64,000 bases of DNA from Sphingomonadaceae bacterium (GCA_027533105.1 JAPZTW010000003.1:1-64000); one strand, 5' to 3'. Shown: positions 1 through 8,998, counted from the stretch's first letter. Made by a program: numbers and translations. Notes: generated from the sequence alone by a model not told the origin.

Positions 1-243
1 GGCCTCGGCCATCGGACCGTAATCGGGCACCGGAGTGATCCGGGCGAGCGCGGCGGTGGCTTCGTCCGGCGTAATCTTGCCGCGCCCGACGAGCTTGCCC
101 AGCGCCTGGTCGATCTTGCCCTTCCCGGCCTCGGCGCGCGCGAGGTCAACGTCAGACAGCAGCACATTCATGCCGAACTGGGCCACGGTCTGGGCAATGC
201 CCGATCCCATCTGGCCTGCCCCGATCACCGCCACTGTCCGCAT
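1..243 (-). CDS. 3-hydroxyacyl-CoA dehydrogenase, N-terminal part (cut by window edge)
   Basis: The first 81 residues of an NAD-dependent 3-hydroxyacyl-CoA (3-hydroxybutyryl-CoA type) dehydrogenase, which oxidises 3-hydroxyacyl-CoA to 3-ketoacyl-CoA in fatty-acid or aromatic catabolism in the cytosol. The start MRTVAVIGAGQMGSGIAQ is the glycine-rich Rossmann NAD-binding motif GxGxMGxGIA of this family. It begins at ATG 241-243; the C-terminal catalytic part lies outside the window. The start codon overlaps the end of the decayed transposase frame next to it. Family assignment is firm; the substrate is unknown. Confidence 0.88.
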   Translation of the reverse strand, partial: MRTVAVIGAGQMGSGIAQTVAQFGMNVLLSDVDLARAEAGKGKIDQALGKLVGRGKITPDEATAALARITPVPDYGPMAEA

Positions 244-923
244 CAATCCATCCCTTTGCAAGTGCAGCAAGGGGCGCTGCCTAGCGTTGTAGACTGTGCT
301 TGGCTAGCCCTATCCCCCAGCTGCTCGGACCGCTCGCGAACCGGTGCAGCACCTTTGGGAAGCTGCGATCGGTCGATGGGTGGAAACTTTGCGATAAGTG
401 CTTCAAAAACGTTTTCGCCGCGTTGCCGTAGATTATGCCGGAACGAATGCTCAGCCAGGTAAAGTGGCAGTGTTTCTTGTTTCAGCTTCCGGTTGTGGCT
501 TCGCAGGAAGTATTTGAGGCTGGTCCAATAGCTCTCGACCCGGGCCATCGCGAGGCCATCACGGACCCATTCGCCGCGCTTGTGATTGAGCGCGATGTGG
601 CGGTACCCGCACGATGCGAGTGAGCTCGAGGATCCGTGCGCGTCGGTGATTTTGATCGAACCGGGCAGCACGCTCCCTCGGATCATGGGCATCACGGTAT
701 CGGCCCGGTGGTTCTGGATGACCCACGTGATTACGCCTACCTAGATATCGATCTTGAACACAATGGTGCCCGCCCTAGTGTGTAGTTCAGCCGGAAGGAT
801 GTTCGGCAGCCAAGTTTCGTCGGCCTCGACGATGATACCGGAGCCACCGATGGGTTTGCCTTTGCTCATCAAGCATCGGGCACGCCGATAAACGATCTGT
901 ATGTGCCGGACGTTTGGTGCCAT
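243..923 (-). pseudogene. Decayed IS1595-family (ISXO2-like) transposase
   Basis: Two pieces of one reading frame resemble an ISXO2-like DDE transposase. The upstream piece (743-923) has the VEADETWL stretch around the first catalytic Asp. The downstream piece (about 250-740) has the NHKRGEWVRDG region, the RVESYWTSLKYFLR stretch with the catalytic Glu region, and the YLAEHSFRHN end. They are in the same frame and separated only by an in-frame TAG at 741-743. The expected second acidic block reads TDAHG, and the N-terminal zinc-finger part is missing or unrecognisable. No clear terminal inverted repeats were found. It is a dead relic between the dehydrogenase and the two-component pair. Confidence 0.7.
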
Positions 924-955
924 GATCAGAGCGACCGGCGGTCAACAGGGCCAAA

Positions 956-1360
956 ATGAGTAGATTGAACCAGCGAATGCCGCAAAGCATTGCACCGCAA
1001 ATCCTCCTTGTTGACGATGAGGAGGATATTCTACCGGAATATCAGGAATTTCTTGATCTCCAGGGATTCCCCGCCGGGATCTGTTCGGATCCGGAGCTGG
1101 CTTTCACGATGGTCGTGAATCAGCCGGAAATCGCCTTGGTGATCACCGACCTCAGGATGGCGGTGCTTGATGGTGCCAGCCTGATCAGAAGGCTCTCAGC
1201 CTCGCTCCCGCCAGAGCGGCGGTTGGAGTTCATCATCCTGACCGGCGATGCCACCTCGCAATTGGCCCAAGACATCGCGCATGTTCCCGTGTTCATCAAA
1301 CCGGCTGATACCGATGCCTTGCTGGCGGCAATCGGTTCGGCGCTGGATCGCGCCCGGTGA
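956..1360 (+). CDS. Single-domain response regulator
   Basis: A 134-residue stand-alone CheY-like receiver domain with no output domain. The acidic pocket is DDEED (about residues 20-24), the phospho-accepting Asp is D65 in TDLRM, the switch Thr is T96 in ILTGD and the conserved Lys is K114 in FIKPAD, so it should be phosphorylatable. Its stop codon overlaps the GTG start of the following histidine kinase (GTGA), so the two are translationally coupled and are probably partners. A single-domain regulator suggests phosphorelay or protein-protein signalling rather than direct DNA binding. Confidence 0.9.
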   Translation: MSRLNQRMPQSIAPQILLVDDEEDILPEYQEFLDLQGFPAGICSDPELAFTMVVNQPEIALVITDLRMAVLDGASLIRRLSASLPPERRLEFIILTGDATSQLAQDIAHVPVFIKPADTDALLAAIGSALDRAR

Positions 1361-4032
1361 AGGTGCGCGAAGGGCCTGCCCCGGCAAGCTTCAAGGCGGG
1401 TGACCTGTGGGCCGCAATTGCACTCGGGGCGGCAGGCTTCCTGTGCAACATGCTCGAGCTCGACCTTGGCTGGGGCCTGCACTTCATGTTCGGGAACGCG
1501 CTGGTCTTCGCGTTCATCCGGGTGCTCCGCCCACGCTCGCTGGTACTGGCCATCGCGATCTCGAGCTTGCGCAGCGTCTTCTTGTGGAACCACCCCTGGG
1601 CATGGCTGATTTGGACGCTGGAAGCCGGGTTCCTCGTCTATTTCGCGCGGAAAGAGGCCTCGCCCGTTCGCAGTGACGTGTTGTACTGGCTGCTTGTCGG
1701 AACACCGTTGCTGCTCGTGACGTATGGCCTGGTCATGGGAATGGACCAGCTTTCGCTCTCGCTGGTAATCGCCAAGCAGGCCACCAACGGCGTTCTCAAC
1801 GTGGTGATCGGCGAGCTGATCTATCTGGCCATCATCAGCATGAGGCGGCCCGCCCGGTGGGCCAATTGGCCAAGGATGCCGATCGAGAGCTTCGCGATGC
1901 TGCTGCTCCAGGCCATCATCCTGATGCCGACCACGGTCTATCTCTACCTCGACGCCCCGTCCCGCGAACAAGCGGTCAGGACGGTTGTCGACGATGCCCT
2001 GCAACAGCGGCTGCACATCAGCAGCTCAACCATCGGCATGTGGGCAGAATCGCGGGCTGCCATGCTGGGCATGGTTGCGGACAAGCAACTTGCTATGGGG
2101 CAGACAGCCCCGGTCAGCCTGCCGGAAGGCTTGCGGCGGGAATTCGCGGCGGTCGGGATCGTCATGAAGGATGGGACCGCGCAGTGGAGCGATGCGCCCG
2201 GCTGGGTCGACAAGACCACCTTGCAGCGGCTCGCGTCGCGGCATTTGGCCAGGCCGGATGGGGTTCGCCTGGTCAGCACCGGCGCGCAAGGCGGCACCTT
2301 GCAGACGGAACTGGTGCTGATTGTGCCATCCGGGGCTTCCGCCAGGCCGGCCGCGATCATCGCGCCGGTGCGCCCTGGCGTGCTGATGCAATCGCTGCCG
2401 CTGCCAGTCGACAATCCGGTTTCCGGGACATTTCTCGTGAACGCCGCGAGGGACATCATACCCTTGTCCCCAGCGGATCCGAGCGTTCTCGTGCGGGTTC
2501 ACGACATGCCGGAGAATCTGGGCAAAGCCGCACTCAAGGACGCCGTCCTGGTGAGCAATATCGCCTACGGTCGCGCCCTGATGAGCGATTTGCGGGACGC
2601 CCAAATGATCCGGGCAACCCCGGTAGCAGGCCTGCCCGACTGGCAGGTCCTGTCCATTGCAAGCCTTGCGCCGGAGGTGCTGGCCGCCCGCGAGGGCCAG
2701 GTCGAACTGTTCCTGGCCCTGAGCGCGTTCGTTCTGCTGGTCACGCTGATCGCTTCGGTGCTCAGCAGGAACACCAAGCGATCCCTGCGCCGGCTGGCCC
2801 GGTCGGTCGCGGACCTGGCCGTACTGGGGACTCAGCGCGACAAGATCGACAGCCTTGTGATCGCTGAGCTTAGCGACATTTCGGGCCGCATTGCCTCAGC
2901 CAGTTCGATGGTATCGCGCGATCGCGGCGCGCTGATCAGCTACCAGCGCCGGCTGGACAGCATCGCGCGACATGCGCCGATCTTGGTTTACGCCATTGAC
3001 GTGCAGAACAGGAAGAAAGGTGGTTTGCTCTATGTGAGCGAGGCGATCGAACGGATTACCGGCTATACCCGCGATGAAGCCACGATCAGTGGCTGGTGGG
3101 GGCACGCGATCCACCCGGAAGACTATGATCGCTGCCTCGCCCTGTTCGGCGATCTCCAGCTCGGCAAGGTGATTACCGCGGAGTACCGGCTGCGCCACAA
3201 GCTGGGCCATTACATCTGGGTGTCCGACACCCTGGCGGTCGAAGCGAGCGCGTCGTCGGACCAGACCGAGGCGGTCGGGGTCGTGATCGATATCACCGAG
3301 CGCAAGGCGGCCAGCGAGCAACTGCAACAGGCGGACAAGATGGTCAGCCTCGGCCGGATGATTTCCGGCACGGCGCACGAACTGAACCAGCCGCTGAACT
3401 TCATCAAGATGGCGGCATCAAACCTGCGCGAGCGCGCGCGTCGGGGGCAGATTGATGCCGATCGGCTGATTGCCAAGCTCGACAGCATCCTGTCCCATGT
3501 AACCCGCGCCTCGGGTATCATCCTGCAGATGCGGATCTTTGGTCGGATCCCGCGGGAAGAACCGTTCCCGATCGAGGTCAAGGCGGCCATCGATCAAGTG
3601 CTGGCGATGGCCGCGCCGCAACTGGAGCTCGATGGCACGCTGGTCGAGACCTCGGACTGCGCCCCGGGCGTCATGGTCCGGGCGCTTCCGGTACTGCTGG
3701 AGCAAGTCCTGCTGAACCTTGTGCTCAACGCCAATGATGCCATTCGTGTCCGCCGCAAGACGGGCGATGCCAGGGATGGCCTGATCCGGATCTGCGTAAG
3801 CAAGCGCGATGCGCTGGCGATCGTGACTGTCGAGGATAATGGTACGGGCTTGTCGGCAGACATCCTGCCGATGATTTTCGAACCCTTCTTCACCACGAAA
3901 CCCCCCAAGGAGGGTACAGGTCTGGGCTTGCCGATCAGCTATGGGATCATCCGCGATCTTGGTGGCACGATCCAGGCAGCGAACATCGAGCAGGGAGCGC
4001 GCTTCATCATCGAACTGCCGTTGGCCGAGTGA
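1357..4032 (+). CDS. Membrane-bound PAS hybrid-less sensor histidine kinase
   Basis: An 891-residue kinase starting at GTG 1357, which overlaps the response regulator stop. The N-terminal 200 residues hold several hydrophobic segments, followed by a soluble, probably periplasmic, region and another membrane helix near residue 450 (ALSAFVLLVTLIASVL). Next come a PAS fold (about 545-650), a HisKA dimerisation domain with the phosphorylated His in SGTAHELNQPLNF, and an HATPase_c domain with N box LNANDAI, G1 box VEDNGTGL, F box FEPFFTTK and G2 box GTGLGLPIS. All catalytic boxes are intact. The signal sensed is not evident. The likely partner is the upstream receiver. Confidence 0.9.
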   Translation: MKVREGPAPASFKAGDLWAAIALGAAGFLCNMLELDLGWGLHFMFGNALVFAFIRVLRPRSLVLAIAISSLRSVFLWNHPWAWLIWTLEAGFLVYFARKEASPVRSDVLYWLLVGTPLLLVTYGLVMGMDQLSLSLVIAKQATNGVLNVVIGELIYLAIISMRRPARWANWPRMPIESFAMLLLQAIILMPTTVYLYLDAPSREQAVRTVVDDALQQRLHISSSTIGMWAESRAAMLGMVADKQLAMGQTAPVSLPEGLRREFAAVGIVMKDGTAQWSDAPGWVDKTTLQRLASRHLARPDGVRLVSTGAQGGTLQTELVLIVPSGASARPAAIIAPVRPGVLMQSLPLPVDNPVSGTFLVNAARDIIPLSPADPSVLVRVHDMPENLGKAALKDAVLVSNIAYGRALMSDLRDAQMIRATPVAGLPDWQVLSIASLAPEVLAAREGQVELFLALSAFVLLVTLIASVLSRNTKRSLRRLARSVADLAVLGTQRDKIDSLVIAELSDISGRIASASSMVSRDRGALISYQRRLDSIARHAPILVYAIDVQNRKKGGLLYVSEAIERITGYTRDEATISGWWGHAIHPEDYDRCLALFGDLQLGKVITAEYRLRHKLGHYIWVSDTLAVEASASSDQTEAVGVVIDITERKAASEQLQQADKMVSLGRMISGTAHELNQPLNFIKMAASNLRERARRGQIDADRLIAKLDSILSHVTRASGIILQMRIFGRIPREEPFPIEVKAAIDQVLAMAAPQLELDGTLVETSDCAPGVMVRALPVLLEQVLLNLVLNANDAIRVRRKTGDARDGLIRICVSKRDALAIVTVEDNGTGLSADILPMIFEPFFTTKPPKEGTGLGLPISYGIIRDLGGTIQAANIEQGARFIIELPLAE

Positions 4033-4341
4033 CGCCCTTCCCTGATTGGCTCCAGTCAGAAGTAAAGTCTCGCTCCCCTGCGTTGGCTGCTTGATCGCCG
4101 GAGGACCCTCTGCCGGTTGCGACTGCTGTCTGGCTTTCTTGATCCGAAGCTGCTGCTTAACTGAGCGTGATCGGGCTTCGCAGCCTTAGAAGTATAGAGC
4201 CCACAATGGGCTCGACGGACCAAGCAATCATCCCAGGCCCCGCCCGTTCCTGCCCGCACCGGGGTCTGATCGCCAGGTCACTAGCTCTATCCGAATTGGC
4301 TATGGGCGGAGCGACTGCGCAGAAGCGCATCCAAACCATTG
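4033..4341. other. Gene-free spacer after the histidine kinase
   Basis: No open frame here has a ribosome-binding site or resembles a known family. Base composition falls from GC-rich to strongly AT-rich toward the right, leading into the conserved leader. I see no RNA gene. Confidence 0.5.
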
Positions 4342-4525
4342 AATTGCTTTTAAACATTAATGGTGATCGAGAAAATCAATTTACGCCAATTATGAACTTA
4401 AAATAATTTTTTATACTTAGATATCTTAACTTATTTTTCAGCGTTTAATCGCCATAATGGCAGCAAGTGAATGATAGTAGGTAGCGAAAAACAGCGCTCC
4501 AAGGAAGGATTGAGATGCGGAATTC
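4342..4525 (+). promoter_or_regulatory. Conserved AT-rich leader, copy A (upstream of cyclic-di-GMP gene)
   Basis: This stretch aligns base for base with 8212-8395, upstream of the pilus operon; about four of five bases match by hand alignment over the last 100 positions. Shared landmarks in order are a TTTTAAAC block, TATACTTA, CTTAAC followed by TTTTT, a small hairpin (4451-4461, GCCA-TAA-TGGC), AGCAAGTGAA, and AAAAACAGCG followed by AAGGAA and GAGAT. In copy B the hairpin is ACCA-TAT-TGGT, so its closing pair has changed from G-C to A-T. A five-codon frame starts at ATG 4514. It is probably a promoter plus structured 5' untranslated region. Confidence 0.6.
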
Positions 4526-4581
4526 CCGCTAACATTCTGAACTATAATTATTTTTAAGGGAAGGCAGTGGGTGTGCGGCCA

Positions 4582-4613
4582 GGTCAAGATGGAAGAACCC
4601 TTCCACCTTGGCC
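4582..4613 (+). promoter_or_regulatory. Strong hairpin in the 5' leader of the GGDEF-EAL gene
   Basis: A 14-bp stem (4582-4595 with 4600-4613) has one A-C mismatch, one G-U pair and a four-base AACC loop. It lies between the conserved leader and the ATG at 4725. No T-run follows, so an intrinsic terminator is unlikely, but it could act as an RNA regulatory structure or protein site. Confidence 0.45.
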
Positions 4614-4724
4614 CGTCAAAACCTCCAACTATGTTCAATTTCAGAGACTTAGAGTTCCAAGCGACACTTGCCTCTTGGCACCCTAGTCCCAGCTGGGCGG
4701 GTTCCAGTTCCGGAGTATGGTTCG

Positions 4725-7136
4725 ATGTCCACGGTTAAGATGAACGTGTTGCAACCTGATGGGCGCTCCAGCTCATTAAACTCGCCTGCAACCTCAGATC
4801 TGGAGCGCGAACAGCGCCGGGACGAACGCATGGTCACCGTCCTGCGCATTACGCGGATCACGTCCCGGACCGGCGAGACCCTGGCGATCATCCGGAACAT
4901 CTCCCGCCACGGAATGATGCTGGAGGTTCATCCCGCCTTCGACCTTGACGACGAGGTGGGCGTCGATCTCGGCGATGGGCATATGCAGATCGGCCAGGTG
5001 CGCTGGCGCAAGAAGGCCACGCTCGGCCTCTATTTCACCGCGCCGATCGACGTCGACCGGGTTCTCGCGAAATCGTCCACCACCAGCGATGGCCTGGTCA
5101 CCCGGCTGCCACGGATCCAGGTCAATCACAGTGCGAAGCTCGAAGCAGGCGATCGCCTGATTGATGCCGACATCCTCGACATCTCGGTCGGCGGCGCATG
5201 TCTCGACCTTCATGGTCCAGCCAAGGTTGGCGATGGTGTTGTGCTTTATGTACCCTCGCTGCAGGATCTGCCAGGCGTGATCCGCTGGCGTCGAGGGTCG
5301 CGGGCGGGCGTAGCGTTCTGCCATCCTGTGCCGCTCGACATGCTGATGCACTGGCTCTCGGGCTATCAGGCGGCGAGTGCGCGCAATCAGGCGCAACCAG
5401 GTGAGCCGCAAGCTGCGTCAACGGCGGTTGGCACCGCGCAGGAAGCGATTGCCGCCGAGGCCGAACATCGCGCCGCGATGGTGGTACTGACCGATGTCGC
5501 GGGTAAGATCATCTCGGTAAATGCTCGGTTCTGCGAAGTATCGGGCTACAGCGAAAGCGAACTGCTGGGGCGCCGCCATCGAGACCTGCAATCTGTCGAC
5601 CTCCCTCCAGCCCAACTTGGCGAGAAGCTGAGATCTCTGGTCAACGGGGGGATTTGGGAAGGCGAGCACTGCTACCGAACCAAGAATGGCGCGCCGTACT
5701 GGGTCGAAACGACGATCGTGCCAAACAAGAGCCAGCACGGCGAAATCACCTCTTACACCTATATTCAGTTCGAGATCATCGACGAGAAGCGGGATCCAGT
5801 CGATCCAGACTTTTTCGTAAAGTTCGACTACCTGACCCGCCTGCCCAATCGGGTTTCGTTCTTCAGGGAACTGGACCAGACTATCGCGCGGCATTGTCTG
5901 GAGCCGGGGAACATTTTCCTGGGCGTACTCGATCTCGACAACTTTAAGCACATCAACGACTCTCTCGGACATGCAGCCGGCGACGAGGTGCTGGTGGAAA
6001 TCGGGCGCCGGTTGAGCGAGACAATCGGCGCTGGCGATACCCTCGCACGACTGGGGGGCGACGAGTTTGCGTTCATCCTGCGGGTGGGACGCCGCGAAAG
6101 TGACTGGCGGGAGAGTGTCGAGCGCCTCCTTGCACGAGTGCGCGATCCCATCGCGCTGCCGTCTGGCGAGATCAAGGTGACGGCCAGCATCGGTCTGGTC
6201 AAGATGACCGGCACCAAGACTGAAAGCCTCGATCTCCTGCGCTATGCAGATATCGCGCTTTATGCGGCCAAGGAAAACGGCCGCAACCGGGTCGAACTCT
6301 GTGCGCAGCAGATGCTGGAAAAGGTCGAACGCCAAGCGTTACTGCGGGATAACTTCAACGTTGGCCTAAACCGTGGCGAATTCACCATCTTCTACGAGCC
6401 GATCGTCGGCCTGCACGGCCAAAGCCTACCGCATTTCGAGGCGTTGTTCCGGTGGCACCATCCGGAGGGCGGCCTGCTGCCCGCCTCGGATTTCCAAGAG
6501 ATTTTCTCGGAAGAGTCGCTAGCCGGCCAGGTCGGGCGGTTCGTTATCGGGGAGGTAATCGCACAGATTGCCGCCTGGCGGGCAACACAGGTTCCTTTTG
6601 CCGCGATCTCGGTCAACACGACTATTGCGGATTTCCGAACGCCGCTATTCGTCGACGAAATCCTCGGTGCGATCGGCAAGGGCGTGATCACGTCGGCGGA
6701 CATTTGTGTTGAGATTACCGAGGATGTCCTGATCAGCGATGGCGCCCATTGCGTCCGGGCGGAGATGAGCCGCCTGCATCACGCCGGCGTCAAGCTGATG
6801 TTCGATGATTTCGGAACGGGCTATGCCTCGCTACGGCACCTGCGGGATATGCCGATCTCCGCCGTCAAGATCGATCAGAGCTTCATCAGGAGCATCGTTG
6901 ACGATGTAGTCGATCGCGGCGTGGTCGAACACATCATCAGCCTATCCCATTTCTTGGGCAAGCAGGTCATCGCCGAGGGAGTTGAATCGAACCAGCAGCT
7001 TGATCTGCTTCGGGAGATTGGTTGCGACGCGATCCAGGGCTATTTTGTCAGCCGTGGTCAGCCGGCGGATCAAATTCCGCTACTAGCCGAGCAGTTGTGC
7101 GGGGCGTTTATCCAGCCGAAAGCTAGTCTGCACTAG
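4725..7136 (+). CDS. PilZ-PilZ-PAS-GGDEF-EAL cyclic-di-GMP signalling protein
   Basis: An 803-residue cytoplasmic protein. Two PilZ-like domains (about residues 27-110 and 125-205) are followed by a PAS domain (about 250-350), GGDEF (signature intact near residue 444) and EAL. The EAL domain keeps its metal and catalytic residues: E in FEALFRW, N in SVNTT, E in EITED, DD in MFDDFGTG, K in VKIDQ and E in AEGVES. It could therefore both make and break cyclic-di-GMP. The inhibitory RxxD site before GGDEF reads GAGD and lacks the Arg. ATG 4725 is chosen because GGAG sits 9 bases upstream; a TTG 57 bases earlier in the same frame has no such site. It shares its leader with the pilus operon. Confidence 0.9.
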   Translation: MSTVKMNVLQPDGRSSSLNSPATSDLEREQRRDERMVTVLRITRITSRTGETLAIIRNISRHGMMLEVHPAFDLDDEVGVDLGDGHMQIGQVRWRKKATLGLYFTAPIDVDRVLAKSSTTSDGLVTRLPRIQVNHSAKLEAGDRLIDADILDISVGGACLDLHGPAKVGDGVVLYVPSLQDLPGVIRWRRGSRAGVAFCHPVPLDMLMHWLSGYQAASARNQAQPGEPQAASTAVGTAQEAIAAEAEHRAAMVVLTDVAGKIISVNARFCEVSGYSESELLGRRHRDLQSVDLPPAQLGEKLRSLVNGGIWEGEHCYRTKNGAPYWVETTIVPNKSQHGEITSYTYIQFEIIDEKRDPVDPDFFVKFDYLTRLPNRVSFFRELDQTIARHCLEPGNIFLGVLDLDNFKHINDSLGHAAGDEVLVEIGRRLSETIGAGDTLARLGGDEFAFILRVGRRESDWRESVERLLARVRDPIALPSGEIKVTASIGLVKMTGTKTESLDLLRYADIALYAAKENGRNRVELCAQQMLEKVERQALLRDNFNVGLNRGEFTIFYEPIVGLHGQSLPHFEALFRWHHPEGGLLPASDFQEIFSEESLAGQVGRFVIGEVIAQIAAWRATQVPFAAISVNTTIADFRTPLFVDEILGAIGKGVITSADICVEITEDVLISDGAHCVRAEMSRLHHAGVKLMFDDFGTGYASLRHLRDMPISAVKIDQSFIRSIVDDVVDRGVVEHIISLSHFLGKQVIAEGVESNQQLDLLREIGCDAIQGYFVSRGQPADQIPLLAEQLCGAFIQPKASLH

Positions 7137-7162
7137 CTTTCGGCACGCAGCCAGTTTGCAGC

Positions 7163-7192
7163 GGTCACGCTCCCAGTGGCGAAAGCGTGACC
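7163..7192 (+). terminator. Hairpin after the GGDEF-EAL gene, possible terminator
   Basis: A perfect 9-bp stem (GGTCACGCT / AGCGTGACC) with a 12-base loop lies 27 bases after the stop codon. No T-run follows, so a Rho-independent terminator is uncertain. A second perfect 6-bp hairpin lies at 7211-7227. Confidence 0.35.
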
Positions 7193-7377
7193 ACCTCGGT
7201 CGTCTGCAATGCCATGAGGAGCATGGCAAAACCAACCCGATTACAAGCAGGGGCGGGCTATGGCGAACGTTGCGGGGATCCACTTTATGGTCAAAATGCA
7301 GATCAACATGCGGTCGATGAAATCGCCTGACAAGCCCGAGGACCGAACCGACCCTAGGTCAAGCTGATGCCCGCAGC

Positions 7378-7605
7378 CTAGTTCTCGTCGACGACAATCC
7401 AGATGTGCTTGCCTAGCCGTAACATGGGCATATCGCAATTGCGGCATCGGCTGTGCCAGCGTCCGTCAACCCATTTTACGCGTCGGCGCGATGGTTTGTG
7501 GCGGCCGCGCGCGCAAAACCAGGAACTGCCAAACAGGCGCCGCATTTGGCGCGATAACTGCCGCATGATCCCGGAAATCTTGTCAGACATGCGGGCAATC
7601 TTCAT
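7378..7605 (-). CDS. Small putative zinc-ribbon protein of unknown function
   Basis: A 75-residue basic protein. The N-terminal half is a charged helix rich in Arg and Lys, and the C-terminal half carries a possible metal site: FCARGRH and then RCRNC, giving a C-x5-H plus C-x2-C pattern, followed by a hydrophobic, acidic end. The Cys/His pattern and codon use argue for a real gene, although no strong ribosome-binding site is visible. An alternative start is the internal Met before SDKISG. It stands alone between the cyclic-di-GMP gene and the pilus operon. I do not recognise a named family. Confidence 0.5.
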   Translation of the reverse strand: MKIARMSDKISGIMRQLSRQMRRLFGSSWFCARGRHKPSRRRVKWVDGRWHSRCRNCDMPMLRLGKHIWIVVDEN

Positions 7606-8211
7606 GAAAAAGGTTCATCCGCCTGCTCCAATTCTAACCGCTCTTTCCCAGTGGTCCGAGTTGTTGGTTGGTGTAAAACCGCATGTACAGCCCTGGCTGG
7701 CTATAGGTGGAGCTAGGCAGAAGCGCGGCGCAGATATGTCGGCGGGCGCTGGCTGGACCGACGACAGATAGAGCAATGAGGTCTGCGGCCGGACGATATC
7801 GAATTGTCGATGTCAGCCCAGGAGCATAGCCACGCGTTGCCATTAAAGTCCCGTCATGATCCTCTCCCTCAATCGAGCCTTGCTGGTGCGGTGATACCGC
7901 ATCACGCGCCGGTCATACTGGCGCATCTTATCCCTGACGCCAGTGTCGATAGGGTCCGACCTTGGCCTGCCAGGGATCTAACCCAGAGCTGCTACAGCAG
8001 AACAAACTGGCACACCCCTTCGATTGAACCGCATCGGGACATGTCTGACCGTGCTGCGCAGGCCATCAAGACGGCGGTAGCGCTCGAGCACGTTGCCAAC
8101 TCTTCGGCTAGCATTTTTTGCTTCAGATGCCCCTCAGCCCCGTCAGCTTAGCCCCTCCAGCATTCCGATGGGCTGGCACAGCAGCTATACCGCAGGAATT
8201 GAGCCTATTTC
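7606..8211. other. Gene-free spacer upstream of the pilus operon leader
   Basis: Short open frames exist on both strands, but none has a ribosome-binding site, a signal peptide or family resemblance. Small inverted repeats are present but nothing like a tRNA or known RNA was recognised. Confidence 0.5.
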
Positions 8212-8395
8212 ATTGTTTTTAAACCGTAAAAATCCCAAAAAGAAATTAGTTTACTGCAATTTTGGATGTAAGATAGGGTTATATACTTATTGAACTTAAC
8301 TGATTTTTAGCCTATCATCACCATATTGGTAGCAAGTGAACGGCGGCAATCAACCCCAAAAACAGCGGCCCAAGGAAAGATCGAGATCCAGAATG
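8212..8395 (+). promoter_or_regulatory. Conserved AT-rich leader, copy B (upstream of pilus operon)
   Basis: Second copy of the leader described at 4342-4525. The matched hairpin is at 8320-8330 (ACCA-TAT-TGGT). The region ends 42 bases before the chosen start of the first DUF4402 gene, so it is probably promoter plus 5' untranslated region. The two copies flank different genes, so this is sharing of a control region rather than duplication of a gene. Confidence 0.6.
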
Positions 8396-8437
8396 GTTAC
8401 AGGGCACGTCGCCATCTCAAGCTGGAGAGACCCTGCC

Positions 8438-8998
8438 ATGCCCATCGCAAGATGGCTTTTGGAACGATGGCGGCTTGCGGTCTTGGCGGTTGCGCTTGGC
8501 GTCCCCCAGGCTGCGATAGCACAGTCGGCTTCGGCATCAGGCACGGCTGTCGTCGCAGCAGCCTTGTCGGTCGCTAAGGATACCGATTTCAATTTCGGAA
8601 ACCTGGTGGCCGGCGCGACAGCGGGCACAGTCGTGCTTTCAACGACAGGCACGCGGACGGCAACCGGGGGCGTCATACTGGGCAACGCCGGCTCAACCAG
8701 CGCCGCACAGTTCACGGTGACTGGACAGAATAGCGCGACCTTCTCACTCAGCATTGCCGGGGGCGTGCTGTCCGATGGAGCGGGCCGCTCAATGGCGCTT
8801 TCCAGCTACGTCGTGAAGATGAGCGGGGGCGCAGATCAGGCTACTGCATACACCGGCACACTATCAGCTGGCGGCAGCCAGACCTTCACAGTGGGGGCCA
8901 CACTGACTGTCGGCACTTCTGCGACGACCCCAAATGGAACCTACACGACGGGCAATGCCGGCGGCACGCCAGTGACCGTGACGGTTGCATACAATTGA
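8438..8998 (+). CDS. DUF4402 secreted pilin-like subunit 1
   Basis: A 186-residue exported protein. The N-terminus MPIARWLLERWRLAVLAVAL followed by an AIAQ-type cleavage site is a signal peptide. The mature part has the DUF4402 pattern: FNFGNLVAGATAGTV, a TGG turn, and the closing VGATLTVG ... TVTVAYN strand. DUF4402 proteins are beta-sandwich surface or fimbrial subunits often encoded with PapD-type chaperones, as here. ATG 8438 is preferred because GGAGAGA lies upstream at suitable spacing; ATG 8393 is an in-frame alternative. First gene of a six-gene operon. Confidence 0.85.
   Translation: MPIARWLLERWRLAVLAVALGVPQAAIAQSASASGTAVVAAALSVAKDTDFNFGNLVAGATAGTVVLSTTGTRTATGGVILGNAGSTSAAQFTVTGQNSATFSLSIAGGVLSDGAGRSMALSSYVVKMSGGADQATAYTGTLSAGGSQTFTVGATLTVGTSATTPNGTYTTGNAGGTPVTVTVAYN

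Noticed and set aside
4342..4613. Cyclic-di-GMP-I (GEMM) riboswitch upstream of the GGDEF-EAL gene
   Set aside because: The context is attractive, but the conserved GEMM core sequences and paired-helix layout are not visible; the leader is a different element.
7804..8151. A 115-codon frame in the spacer before the pilus leader
   Set aside because: No ribosome-binding site, no family resemblance, and proline/serine-rich composition unlike real small proteins here.
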